Assembly: GCA_964400515.1 (NCBI GenBank)
Contig: CAYNTJ010000007.1
Coordinates: forward strand, 62,001 to 126,000
Reading direction: 5' to 3'
Length of the DNA: 64,000 nt
Source of the DNA: JAAYHV01 sp964400515
Lineage (GTDB): Bacteria; Bacillota; Clostridia; Peptostreptococcales; Anaerovoracaceae
A program made the translations under genes and the position numbers. Below the pieces are notes generated by a model that saw nothing but the letters and a program-made list of their open reading frames with translations, was not told where the DNA came from and did no database searches. This document shows, piece by piece, positions 6,967 through 15,358 of the stretch; the first letter of the stretch is position 1; each line of letters starts with the position of its first letter.

Positions 6967-8838
6967 ATGAGTGACAAACAGAAAATAATAAATATTGCAG
7001 TAATTGCCCATGTAGATGCGGGTAAATCGACATTGGTGGATGCGTTCTTAAATCAAAGCGGAGTATTTAGGGCAAATGAAGAGGTACTAGACTGTGTTAT
7101 GGACAGTGATGATATAGAAAGGGAAAGGGGCATTACCATATATTCAAAGAATTGCTCCGTTATGTATAAGGATTATAAGATTAATATTGTGGATACTCCG
7201 GGACATGCTGATTTTAGCTCGGAAGTGGAAAGAATAATGAAAACCGTTGATACGGTTATACTGCTGGTGGATTCCAGTGAAGGGCCTATGCCACAGACAA
7301 GGTTTGTACTTAAGAAATCCTTGGAAAGAGGTATTAATCCGATACTGTTTATTAATAAAATAGATAAAAAAGATGCAAGAATAGAAGAAGTTGTGGATGA
7401 AACCTATGAGCTTTTTATGGATCTTGATGCCAATGATGAGCAATTGGATTTTCCGATACTTTACGGTATAGCAAGGCAAGGTATAGCGGTTTTTGATCCT
7501 AAGGATGTTGAAAATATAGTTGTTAATGAGGGTGAGGCAAAAATTAAAAAAAGTCCATCCGGTTATGGTGGATTAAATATTGTGCCGCTGTTTGAAACTA
7601 TAGTAAAGCATTGTAAGCCCTATGAGGATTTAAGGGAAGAACCTTTACAGCTTCAAATATCCTCCCTAGGATACGATGACTATATCGGAAGACTGGGCAT
7701 AGGAAGAATTACAAAGGGTAAAATTCAGGAAGCTCAAAGTGTATTGGTGGCGAAGTCAAACGGTAAGCTTGAACAAAGAAAAATAAACCAAGTTTTTGCT
7801 TATACGGGGCTAAAAAGAATCCCTGTTGAAAAGGCTGAATGCGGTGATATAGTTGTTGTTTCCGGCATAGCGGATATTTCAATCGGTGAAACGATTTGTG
7901 ATATTAAGAATCCTGAGCCAATGGAGATGATAAGTATAGAGGAACCTACTTTATCCATGAATTTCATTGTAAACAAGTCTCCTTTTGCAGGAAAATCCGG
8001 TAAATATGTTACCAGCAGACATATAAAAGAAAGACTTAAAAAGGAGTTGGAGGTAAATGTGGGTCTTTTGGTGGAGGAAACGGATTCCACCGATAGCTTC
8101 AAGGTTTCGGGCAGGGGAGAATTACATATTTCAATTCTAATTGAAAATATGAGAAGAGAAGGCTATGAGTTGGCCGTATCAAAACCTGAGGTAATATTAA
8201 AAAGAGATGAGAAGGGAAGGAAGCTGGAACCAATAGAAGAAGTGGTTATTTCTGTACCTGAAGAGTATTCGGGATCTGTTATTTCCAAATTGAATTTAAG
8301 AAAAGGAATTATGACTCAGATGTCCGGAGAAAATGGTTATTCAAAAATGGAATATCTTGTTCCCACCAGAGGCTTACTGGGGTATAGGTCGGAATTTATA
8401 AACGACACCAGGGGTGAAGGAACAATCGTAAGAAGATTTAATGGTTTTGAAGAATATAAAGGGGAGATTCCCCAAAGAAATAACGGAGTGGCAATAGCAC
8501 AAGAAGAGGGAACCTGTACTCCTTATGCAATCTTTAATATACAAGAGAGGGTGCAGATGTTTGTTTCGCCGGGTATTAGGGTATATGAAGGTATGATTGT
8601 TGGCATGAATTCCCGTAACGAGGACATGGTTGTAAACCCTTGTAAGGCTAAAAAAGCCACAAACATGAGAGCGGCGGGAACCGATGAAAATGTTAAGCTA
8701 TCGCCACCTAGGGTCTTCACCTTGGAAGAAGCTTTGGAATTCATTAACGATGATGAACTTGTGGAAGTTACACCTGACGATATAAGGTTAAGAAAGAAAT
8801 TACTTAAGGAATTGGAGAGAAGAAGAAGCGGGAGGTAA
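6967..8838 (+). CDS. typA: ribosome-associated GTPase TypA/BipA
   Basis: This translational GTPase of the EF-G class binds the 70S ribosome and supports 50S assembly and stress responses. The 623-residue sequence shows the P-loop AHVDAGKST (residues 14-22), the switch region with DSDDIERERGITI, DTPGH, NKID, then the EF-Tu-like domain II and the BipA-specific C-terminal domain. The P-loop has Ala-Gly-Lys-Ser where BipA usually has His-Gly-Lys-Thr. The start is uncertain: AAAGG at 6948-6952 lies only 2 nt before an in-frame TTG (6955) and 14 nt before this ATG. Family length favours the ATG. It heads a tight operon with mscS (1-nt gap) and pyc. Confidence 0.93.
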   Translation: MSDKQKIINIAVIAHVDAGKSTLVDAFLNQSGVFRANEEVLDCVMDSDDIERERGITIYSKNCSVMYKDYKINIVDTPGHADFSSEVERIMKTVDTVILLVDSSEGPMPQTRFVLKKSLERGINPILFINKIDKKDARIEEVVDETYELFMDLDANDEQLDFPILYGIARQGIAVFDPKDVENIVVNEGEAKIKKSPSGYGGLNIVPLFETIVKHCKPYEDLREEPLQLQISSLGYDDYIGRLGIGRITKGKIQEAQSVLVAKSNGKLEQRKINQVFAYTGLKRIPVEKAECGDIVVVSGIADISIGETICDIKNPEPMEMISIEEPTLSMNFIVNKSPFAGKSGKYVTSRHIKERLKKELEVNVGLLVEETDSTDSFKVSGRGELHISILIENMRREGYELAVSKPEVILKRDEKGRKLEPIEEVVISVPEEYSGSVISKLNLRKGIMTQMSGENGYSKMEYLVPTRGLLGYRSEFINDTRGEGTIVRRFNGFEEYKGEIPQRNNGVAIAQEEGTCTPYAIFNIQERVQMFVSPGIRVYEGMIVGMNSRNEDMVVNPCKAKKATNMRAAGTDENVKLSPPRVFTLEEALEFINDDELVEVTPDDIRLRKKLLKELERRRSGR

Positions 8839-8839
8839 T

Positions 8840-9634
8840 ATGTTTAGCGAAATGGCGTACTTGGGAAAAGAAGTTTTTCTGGTATATTTGGGAAAGTCAT
8901 TAATAGTTTTAGTTGTAGGTTTAATACTCATGAAACTCATATTAAATGCCACAAGAAAGCTCCTGACGAAAACTAAATTAGATGAGGCCTCTCATAAGTT
9001 TTTTGTTGGAGTAATAAGAGTGGTTTTATGGGTGATACTCATAGTGGCAATACTGGGAGCATTTAATGTATCCACCGCTCCGATAGTTACAGTAATAGGT
9101 GCTGCCGGTGCTGCAATAGCCCTGGCACTTAAGGATAGCTTAGGTAATGTTGCCGGTGGGGTCATGATAATGTACAATAAGCTTTTTATTAAAGATGAAT
9201 ACATTGAGGTGGCAGGTACAGCAGGCTTAGTGGAGGAGATAGGACTTTTTGGAACCACCGTTAAAACTTTTGATAACAAAAGAGTCAATATCCCAAATGG
9301 ATTGATAATTAATTCTGTATTAACAAATTATTCAAGGGAAGAGGACAGAAGGGTGGATTTAACCTTTGGAATCAGCTATGATACCGATATTGATAAAGCT
9401 AAAAGCGTTCTATATAAAGTGGCATGCGAATGTGAACAGACTGATACAACAATTGAGCCTTTGACCCTTGTCAATGCCCATGGTGACAGTCAAATAGAAT
9501 TAGCTTTAAAGGTATGGTGCAAAACACCGGATTATTGGGATGTTTATTACTATTTAATGGAAAATGTAAAAAGGGAATTTGACAGGGAAGGAATTGAGAT
9601 ACCTTACCCACAGTTGGATATACATAGAAGATAA
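8840..9634 (+). CDS. small-conductance mechanosensitive channel, MscS family
   Basis: This 264-residue channel opens under membrane tension to release solutes. It has an N-terminal membrane region of about three helices; the pore-lining third helix is the Ala/Gly-rich AAGAAIALALKDSLGNVAGG (residues about 90-110), followed by the beta domain FIKDEYIEVAGTAGLVEEIG and the conserved NIPNG motif, then the alpha/beta cytoplasmic domain. The length is that of a minimal MscS. GGAGG overlaps the typA stop, giving translational coupling. Confidence 0.93.
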   Translation: MFSEMAYLGKEVFLVYLGKSLIVLVVGLILMKLILNATRKLLTKTKLDEASHKFFVGVIRVVLWVILIVAILGAFNVSTAPIVTVIGAAGAAIALALKDSLGNVAGGVMIMYNKLFIKDEYIEVAGTAGLVEEIGLFGTTVKTFDNKRVNIPNGLIINSVLTNYSREEDRRVDLTFGISYDTDIDKAKSVLYKVACECEQTDTTIEPLTLVNAHGDSQIELALKVWCKTPDYWDVYYYLMENVKREFDREGIEIPYPQLDIHRR

Positions 9635-9650
9635 AGAAAGGGGTATTTAG

Positions 9651-12600
9651 ATGGAGAATATGAGAAAATTTAAAAGAGTATTAGTCGCGAACAGAGGAGA
9701 AATTGCAATCAGAGTATTTCGTGCTTGCAAGGAGCTGGGAATCAGAACTGTAGCAATTTATTCCGAAGAGGATAAGAATTCCTTGTTTAGAACAAAAGCA
9801 GATGAAGCATATGAGATTGGCAAGGGGAAAAGTCCAATAGATGCTTATCTGGACATTGATGAGATAATTAAGCTTGCTGAGGCAAAGGGGGTAGATGCAA
9901 TACATCCCGGCTATGGCTTTTTATCTGAAAATCCGGAATTTGTAGAAGCATGTCAGAAGGCTGACATAGAATTCATTGGGCCAACAGATACAATGATGAA
10001 AAGTCTGGGGGATAAAATTCAATCAAAAATTGTTGCGGCCAGTGTTAACGTGCCTACAATACCGGGAGTGGATGCGGCAATAGAGTCCGAAGAGCAAGCG
10101 TTGGAATTTGCAAAGGAATGCGGATATCCCGTTATGTTAAAAGCTGCTGCAGGTGGCGGCGGAAGAGGTATGCGTATTGTCAGAAAAGAGGAAAACCTAA
10201 TCCCTCAATACAGAAGTGCTAAAAGTGAAGCGAAGAAAGCTTTTGGTATAGATGATATTTTTATTGAAAAGTATCTTGAAAATCCCAAGCATATTGAGGT
10301 TCAGATATTAGGGGATAAATACGGGAATATCGTACATCTTTATGAAAGAGATTGTTCAGTGCAAAGAAGGCACCAAAAAGTAATAGAGTTTACCCCTGCC
10401 CTGTGTTTGACGGAGGAGCAAAGGGAAAACATCTGTAATGATGCCATTAAAATAGCAAGTGCCGTAAATTACAGAAATGCGGGAACTGTGGAATTTCTTT
10501 TGGACAATGACGGAAAACACTATTTTATCGAAATGAATCCTAGAATACAGGTTGAACATACCGTTACCGAAATGGTTACGGGAATTGACCTGGTACAATC
10601 ACAGATACTGATAGCCGAAGGATATCCGTTGGATTCTGATGAAGTTGGAATATACAGTCAAAATGATATTAAGACTAATGGATATGCAATTCAGTGCAGG
10701 GTTACTACGGAAGACCCGGCCAACGGATTTGCACCGGACACCGGAACCATAAATCTATATAGAAGTGCTTCGGGCTACGGAATAAGGTTGGACGGAGGTT
10801 CGGGCTTTACCGGATCGATTATTTCACCATATTATGATAGCTTGCTTGTGAAGGTTACTGCCTGGGCAAGGAGATTTCCGGATGCAACCAAAAAAGCAGA
10901 AAGAGCACTTTCTGAAATGGATGTTAAGGGAATCAAGACTAATATTGAGTTTTTACTTAATGTTTTAAATCATGAAAAATTTAAAGAAGGTAATTGTGAT
11001 ACCGGCTTTGTTGCAAACAACCCTGGTTTATTGAACATAAGGGAGATCGTGGATGACGAGCTTCGAGTATTGGATTTCTTGGGAGATAAAATTGTAAATG
11101 AAACCAAGGGTCAAAAACCTGATTTCAATGTACCGAAGGTACCTAAGATTCCGTTGGAAGAGATAAAAAGCTTATCGGGAACCAAGCAGATGTTTGATGA
11201 AAAGGGCCCTAAGGCTGTTGCTGATTGGGTGCTTGAACAGAAGAAGCTGTTGGTTACCGATACCACATTTAGGGATGCACAGCAGTCTCTGATGGCAACT
11301 AGGATGAGATCCATAGATATGGAAAAAATAGCACCGGCAGTATCCTATTACGGAAAAGATTTTTTCAGTTTGGAAATGTGGGGCGGAGCAACTTTTGATG
11401 TTTCAATGAGATTTCTAAGAGAGGATCCATGGGAGAGATTATCTAATCTTAGGCAGAAGGTTCCTAATATAATGTTCCAGATGCTAATAAGGGGTGCTAA
11501 TGCGGTGGGATACAAGAACTATCCCGATAATGTAATCAGAAGATTCATAAAAGAAGCTAAAGAATCCGGTATCGATGTTTTTAGAATATTTGACTCTCTG
11601 AACTGGATAGAGGGCATGTCAGTGGCCTTGGATGAAACTTTAAATCAAGGAGGTTTGGCTGAAGCATGCCTATGCTATACAGGAGATATTTTAGATCCTT
11701 CTAAGGAAAAATATAATTTAAATTACTACATCAAAAACGCCAAGGAGCTTGAAAAGAGAGGGGCACACATATTAGGAATAAAGGATATGTCCGGACTTTT
11801 AAGACCTATGGCAGCTAAAAAGCTTATTACTGCATTAAAGGATGAAATTTCAATTCCTATACACCTTCATACCCATGATACATCGGGTAATGGCGTAGCT
11901 ACCTTAATAATGGCTGCGGAGGCGGGAGTTGATATTGCAGATGCTGCGTTCAACTCAATGGCCGGGTTAACTTCACAACCGGGATTGAATTCCTTGGTTG
12001 CCGCAACTGAAAACAGTGATAGGGATACCGGCATAGATACAGAAGGTTTACAGAAGATATCCGAGTACTGGGCTGATGTAAGGCCGGTATATAATAGCTT
12101 TGAATCCGGACTGTCTTCGTCAACTGCGGAGATATACAGATTGGAAATCCCCGGGGGGCAATACTCCAATTTAAAACCTCAGGTTGAAAGTTTTGGCATT
12201 GGGCATAAATTCGAAGCAGTAAAGGAAATGTATGTGGATGTAAACCAAATGCTAGGTGATATCATTAAGGTTACCCCTTCTTCCAAGGTGGTTGGAGATT
12301 TGGCAATATTCATGGTACAAAATGATTTGACCGTGGAAAACATACTAATCAAGGGAAGGGATATGGATTATCCTGACTCGGTGGTTTCATACTTTGAAGG
12401 TATGATAGGACAACCCGAAGGAGGCTTCCCGGAAGAGCTGCAAAAGATTGTATTAAAGGATAAAACACCGATTACGTGTAGACCGGGAGAGCTTTTGGAG
12501 CCGGAGGATTTTGATAAAATCACTAAGCACCTTATAGAGGACTTGGGTCTTGAAGGAACTGAAAAGGAAGCATTGAGCTATGCCATGTATCCTAAGGTAT

Positions 12601-13109
12601 TTGACGAATACATCAAATATCTTGAAGAAAAGGGTAATTTTAGAAACATGGGCAGTGATATATTCTTCCATGGACTAAGGGAAGGTGAAACCGGAGAGAT
12701 AAAATTAAAAGAAGGCAGTGTTAATGTAATCAAACTGGTGGAAATCAGAAAAGCAGGAGAATCCGGAAACAGAGACCTGGTATTTAGTGTTGATGGTAAC
12801 CAAAGGGTAGTTTCAATCAAGGATAAATCAGCCCTTACCATGTCGGTTTCAGGCAGTAGCATTCAGTATGCCAATGCGGAAGACCCTAGCGAAATAGGAG
12901 CAAATATACCGGGTACAATAATAAAGGTCTTCGTAGAGGTGGGGGATAAAGTTAAAAAGAACCAACCGATAGCTGTAATTGAAGCCATGAAAATGGAAAC
13001 CAATGTTTTAAGTACCAGTGACGGGACTATAGAAAAAATCTATGTTAAAGAGGGAAGCCAAGTTAAAACCGGAGAATTAATTGCCAGACTTGAGGAAAAT
13101 GAAGAATAA
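9651..13109 (+). CDS. pyc: pyruvate carboxylase
   Basis: This biotin enzyme carboxylates pyruvate to oxaloacetate with ATP and bicarbonate, filling the TCA and aspartate pools. The 1152-residue single chain has the biotin carboxylase domain (residues about 5-460; ANRGEIAIRVFRA at the start, Gly-rich AAAGGGGRGMR, IEMNPRIQVEHTVTE), the carboxyltransferase barrel (about 540-820; TDTTFRDAQQSL, HLHTHDTSGN), the PYC tetramerisation/PC-specific segment and a C-terminal biotinyl domain with EAMKMET, Lys1114 being the biotin site. Full length and intact. It lies 16 nt after mscS and overlaps the next gene by 11 nt. Confidence 0.97.
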   Translation: MENMRKFKRVLVANRGEIAIRVFRACKELGIRTVAIYSEEDKNSLFRTKADEAYEIGKGKSPIDAYLDIDEIIKLAEAKGVDAIHPGYGFLSENPEFVEACQKADIEFIGPTDTMMKSLGDKIQSKIVAASVNVPTIPGVDAAIESEEQALEFAKECGYPVMLKAAAGGGGRGMRIVRKEENLIPQYRSAKSEAKKAFGIDDIFIEKYLENPKHIEVQILGDKYGNIVHLYERDCSVQRRHQKVIEFTPALCLTEEQRENICNDAIKIASAVNYRNAGTVEFLLDNDGKHYFIEMNPRIQVEHTVTEMVTGIDLVQSQILIAEGYPLDSDEVGIYSQNDIKTNGYAIQCRVTTEDPANGFAPDTGTINLYRSASGYGIRLDGGSGFTGSIISPYYDSLLVKVTAWARRFPDATKKAERALSEMDVKGIKTNIEFLLNVLNHEKFKEGNCDTGFVANNPGLLNIREIVDDELRVLDFLGDKIVNETKGQKPDFNVPKVPKIPLEEIKSLSGTKQMFDEKGPKAVADWVLEQKKLLVTDTTFRDAQQSLMATRMRSIDMEKIAPAVSYYGKDFFSLEMWGGATFDVSMRFLREDPWERLSNLRQKVPNIMFQMLIRGANAVGYKNYPDNVIRRFIKEAKESGIDVFRIFDSLNWIEGMSVALDETLNQGGLAEACLCYTGDILDPSKEKYNLNYYIKNAKELEKRGAHILGIKDMSGLLRPMAAKKLITALKDEISIPIHLHTHDTSGNGVATLIMAAEAGVDIADAAFNSMAGLTSQPGLNSLVAATENSDRDTGIDTEGLQKISEYWADVRPVYNSFESGLSSSTAEIYRLEIPGGQYSNLKPQVESFGIGHKFEAVKEMYVDVNQMLGDIIKVTPSSKVVGDLAIFMVQNDLTVENILIKGRDMDYPDSVVSYFEGMIGQPEGGFPEELQKIVLKDKTPITCRPGELLEPEDFDKITKHLIEDLGLEGTEKEALSYAMYPKVFDEYIKYLEEKGNFRNMGSDIFFHGLREGETGEIKLKEGSVNVIKLVEIRKAGESGNRDLVFSVDGNQRVVSIKDKSALTMSVSGSSIQYANAEDPSEIGANIPGTIIKVFVEVGDKVKKNQPIAVIEAMKMETNVLSTSDGTIEKIYVKEGSQVKTGELIARLEENEE

Positions 13110-13794
13110 ATTTGTAGAAGAAATACAAAATGAACTGGTTAATTTGTCAGAAGAAAAGTATAGAGAGTTTACAAAAAAACTAATACCTAATGTCAATGAA
13201 GACAGAATATTAGGTATTAGAACTCCTGTGCTTAGAAGCTATGCAAAAGAACTTAATAATAGTGGGGTAAAGAATTTATTTTTAGATTCTTTGCCTCATA
13301 ATTATCTTGAGGAGAATTCTTTGCACATGTATTTGCTGGAAGATATAAGTGATGATCCTAAGGAGATAATCCATCAATTAAACAGATTTCTACCCTATGT
13401 GGATAATTGGGCGACCTGCGACGGATATAGGCCTAAGAAGTTAAACAAATACCCTAAGATAGTAGAGGATGCTGTCAATGATTGGCTAAATGCAAAGACG
13501 GTTTATGAGGTTAGATTTGGTATAGTAATGTCCCTTAAGGTTTTGCTTGGTGAAAACTTTTCTCCCGGAACCTTTGATAAAATAATTGGGATTAAAAGCA
13601 AGGAATACTATATTAATATAGCTATAGCATGGTATATTTGCGAAGCCTTGATAAAAAACTATGATTATGCATTTTATGCTATAGAAAAGGGCAGATTGGA
13701 TAAATGGGTCAATAATAAGGCAATTCAAAAATGCAGGGAAAGCTATAGAATCAGTGATGAGTTAAAGGAATACCTGAAGGGATTTAAAAAATGA
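13099..13794 (+). CDS. DNA alkylation repair protein, AlkD-like HEAT-repeat family
   Basis: This 231-residue, all-helical protein resembles the AlkC/AlkD DNA glycosylase family, which removes 3- and 7-alkylpurines. Family features include ILGIRTPVLRSYAK near residues 36-49, the central VDNWATCDGYRPK and WYICEALIKNYD. The start is the ATG at 13099 with GAGG just ahead; the frame is open further upstream only because it runs inside pyc. The gene overlaps pyc by 11 nt and the following DUF4037 gene by 4 nt, so all three are co-translated. Many members of this subgroup lack tested glycosylase activity. Confidence 0.85.
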   Translation: MKNKFVEEIQNELVNLSEEKYREFTKKLIPNVNEDRILGIRTPVLRSYAKELNNSGVKNLFLDSLPHNYLEENSLHMYLLEDISDDPKEIIHQLNRFLPYVDNWATCDGYRPKKLNKYPKIVEDAVNDWLNAKTVYEVRFGIVMSLKVLLGENFSPGTFDKIIGIKSKEYYINIAIAWYICEALIKNYDYAFYAIEKGRLDKWVNNKAIQKCRESYRISDELKEYLKGFKK

Positions 13795-14714
13795 ACGGGA
13801 TAAGTCTTAGTAAAAAATATTATGAAGACTATGTGCGTAATATGATAAATAAAGAATTCCCCATATATGCCGATGAAATTGCTGTGGGAATTGCAGGTGA
13901 AGGCTCAGAGTGCTTTGGATATGACGATGAATATTCGCGGGATCATGACTATGGCGTAGGAGTGTGCCTATGGGTAAATAGCGAAATCCATAAAAAAATA
14001 GGTGCTGAACTGGACATATCATATCAAAGGCTACCAAAAGAAGTATATGGTATTAAAACCGAAAGAAAAAGTTTAGGATATAAGGATAAGTTTGGGGTAG
14101 CGAAAATAGATGATTTCTTTTTAAGGACTATAGGTAGCGATAAATTGCCCAAAACAAAAGATGAATGGTTGATAGTACCTGAATATGCATTGGCAAACGC
14201 AATAAACGGGGAAATATTTAAAGACACAAGGGGAGAGATGCTTGCCAAGCGTGCCTATTTAATAGCCGGCCCGGGAGCTGATGTGAGAAGAAAAAAGATA
14301 GCTGCTTATTTGGCTTTGGCCGGACAAGCAGGTCAATACAATTACTATAGATCTTTGAAAAGAAGGGACGAGGGAGCAATTAAGGTTTCATTGTTTGAAT
14401 TTGCAAATAATATTATACATGGAATATTTTGGCTGAACAACAGGTATTGCCCTTACTATAAGTGGAGATATAGAGCTCTCAGGGAATTGCCTAGGCTTGG
14501 TTATATAGAAAGGGATTTAATAGAATTATTAAACGGAAATGATGATAAAAGAAAAATTATAGAAGAAATATGCTGGGAAGTTGTTTTGGAACTAAGAAAA
14601 CAAAATCTTACTGAATCGGATAGTGTTTATTTGGAAGATCAAGCTTATTCGGTGGCAGAAGGAATAAAGGATTATGAATTAAAAAATATGCATATTATGT
14701 ATTCTGCCCAATAA
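13791..14714 (+). CDS. DUF4037 nucleotidyltransferase-like protein
   Basis: The 307-residue protein opens with a DUF4037 signature: GIAGEGSECFGYDDEYSRDHDYG near residues 33-55, where GS plus the acidic pair looks like the nucleotidyltransferase G-S-x(n)-D-x-D pattern. The C-terminal half, with AYLALAGQAGQYNYYRSLKRRDEG, is helical, similar to the partner domain of minimal nucleotidyltransferases. No substrate is known; aminoglycoside-type or RNA adenylation is only speculation. It overlaps the AlkD-like gene by ATGA and is last in the typA operon. No obvious terminator separates it from the tRNA-Ser promoter. Confidence 0.75.
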   Translation: MNGISLSKKYYEDYVRNMINKEFPIYADEIAVGIAGEGSECFGYDDEYSRDHDYGVGVCLWVNSEIHKKIGAELDISYQRLPKEVYGIKTERKSLGYKDKFGVAKIDDFFLRTIGSDKLPKTKDEWLIVPEYALANAINGEIFKDTRGEMLAKRAYLIAGPGADVRRKKIAAYLALAGQAGQYNYYRSLKRRDEGAIKVSLFEFANNIIHGIFWLNNRYCPYYKWRYRALRELPRLGYIERDLIELLNGNDDKRKIIEEICWEVVLELRKQNLTESDSVYLEDQAYSVAEGIKDYELKNMHIMYSAQ

Positions 14715-14718
14715 ATAC

Positions 14719-14747
14719 TTGCATATAGCTGAAATTTATGTTATTCT
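14719..14747 (+). promoter_or_regulatory. promoter of tRNA-Ser
   Basis: TTGCAT (14719-14724), 17-nt spacer, TATTCT (14742-14747), ending 13 nt before the mature tRNA. Confidence 0.6.
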
Positions 14748-14760
14748 AATTTAGCGTCTT

Positions 14761-14848
14761 GGAGGATTGACCGAGTGGCTAAGGAGCTTGATTGGAAATC
14801 AAGTAAGGTGTAACAGCCCCGCGGGTTCGAGTCCCGTGTCCTCCGCCA
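14761..14848 (+). tRNA. tRNA-Ser(GGA)
   Basis: An 88-nt class II tRNA with encoded CCA. Acceptor stem GGAGGAT / GTCCTCC, discriminator G, anticodon stem CTTGA / TCAAG around a TTGGAAA loop (anticodon GGA, reading UCC/UCU), a long variable arm and GGTTCGAGTCC in the T arm. Confidence 0.95.
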
Positions 14849-14851
14849 AGC

Positions 14852-14882
14852 AAACCCTGTAATCTAATTACAGGGTTTTTAT
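14852..14882 (+). terminator. intrinsic terminator after tRNA-Ser
   Basis: An 11-bp stem AAACCCTGTAA / TTACAGGGTTT, 5-nt loop, then a T-run starting 3 nt after the encoded CCA. Confidence 0.9.
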
Positions 14883-14894
14883 ATTTAATCCTGG

Positions 14895-14923
14895 TTGAAA
14901 TAAAGAATAAAACGATATATCAT
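14895..14923 (+). promoter_or_regulatory. probable promoter of the small membrane protein gene
   Basis: TTGAAA (14895-14900), 17-nt spacer, TATCAT (14918-14923), shortly before GGAGG and the ATG at 14950. Confidence 0.5.
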
Positions 14924-14949
14924 TATATATATTAACTATGGGAGGCTTT

Positions 14950-15273
14950 ATGAAAAAATATTATTCAATAAGAAAAAAACTGCCCAATTGGTATAAAAAA
15001 ATACAATTATTTATTTCAATAGTGCTGACTTATCCAACTGTTCTTTTTATGTCCCATGTTAATGCTTTTTCAATGGATAATTATCATAAAGGAATGTTCT
15101 TTTCAGTACTTATCTTATGGATAATTTTAGCAGAAGCTTCAGAAAGTATCATAATTAAAAACGGTGTTAACGATGCATTAACGATAGTTGAAAGGCAATA
15201 TTATTTAAAAATACATTATATAACGGACTTGGTTTTTTTAATTACTTTTTCCATAATTTTATTTATTATCTGA
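14950..15273 (+). CDS. small membrane protein of unknown function
   Basis: This 107-residue protein has a basic N-terminus (MKKYYSIRKKLPNWYKK) and about three hydrophobic segments (residues roughly 18-38, 48-66 and 84-105). An in-frame ATG at 14938 exists, but GGAGG at 14941-14945 sits inside that extension and is properly spaced for 14950. I recognise no family. It stands alone between the tRNA-Ser terminator and the tex promoter. Confidence 0.65.
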   Translation: MKKYYSIRKKLPNWYKKIQLFISIVLTYPTVLFMSHVNAFSMDNYHKGMFFSVLILWIILAEASESIIIKNGVNDALTIVERQYYLKIHYITDLVFLITFSIILFII

Positions 15274-15311
15274 ATAAATGACAAAAGAGCAAATATAAAT
15301 CGGTTTAATTA

Positions 15312-15320
15312 TGATATAAT
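15312..15320 (+). promoter_or_regulatory. extended -10 promoter of tex
   Basis: TGATATAAT is a TGn-TATAAT extended -10 element; no good -35 is seen 17 nt upstream. The tex ribosome site AAGGAG lies at about 15348-15353. Confidence 0.55.
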
Positions 15321-15358
15321 ATACCGGTTAGAAACTTTCAAATCAGTAAGGAGATCAT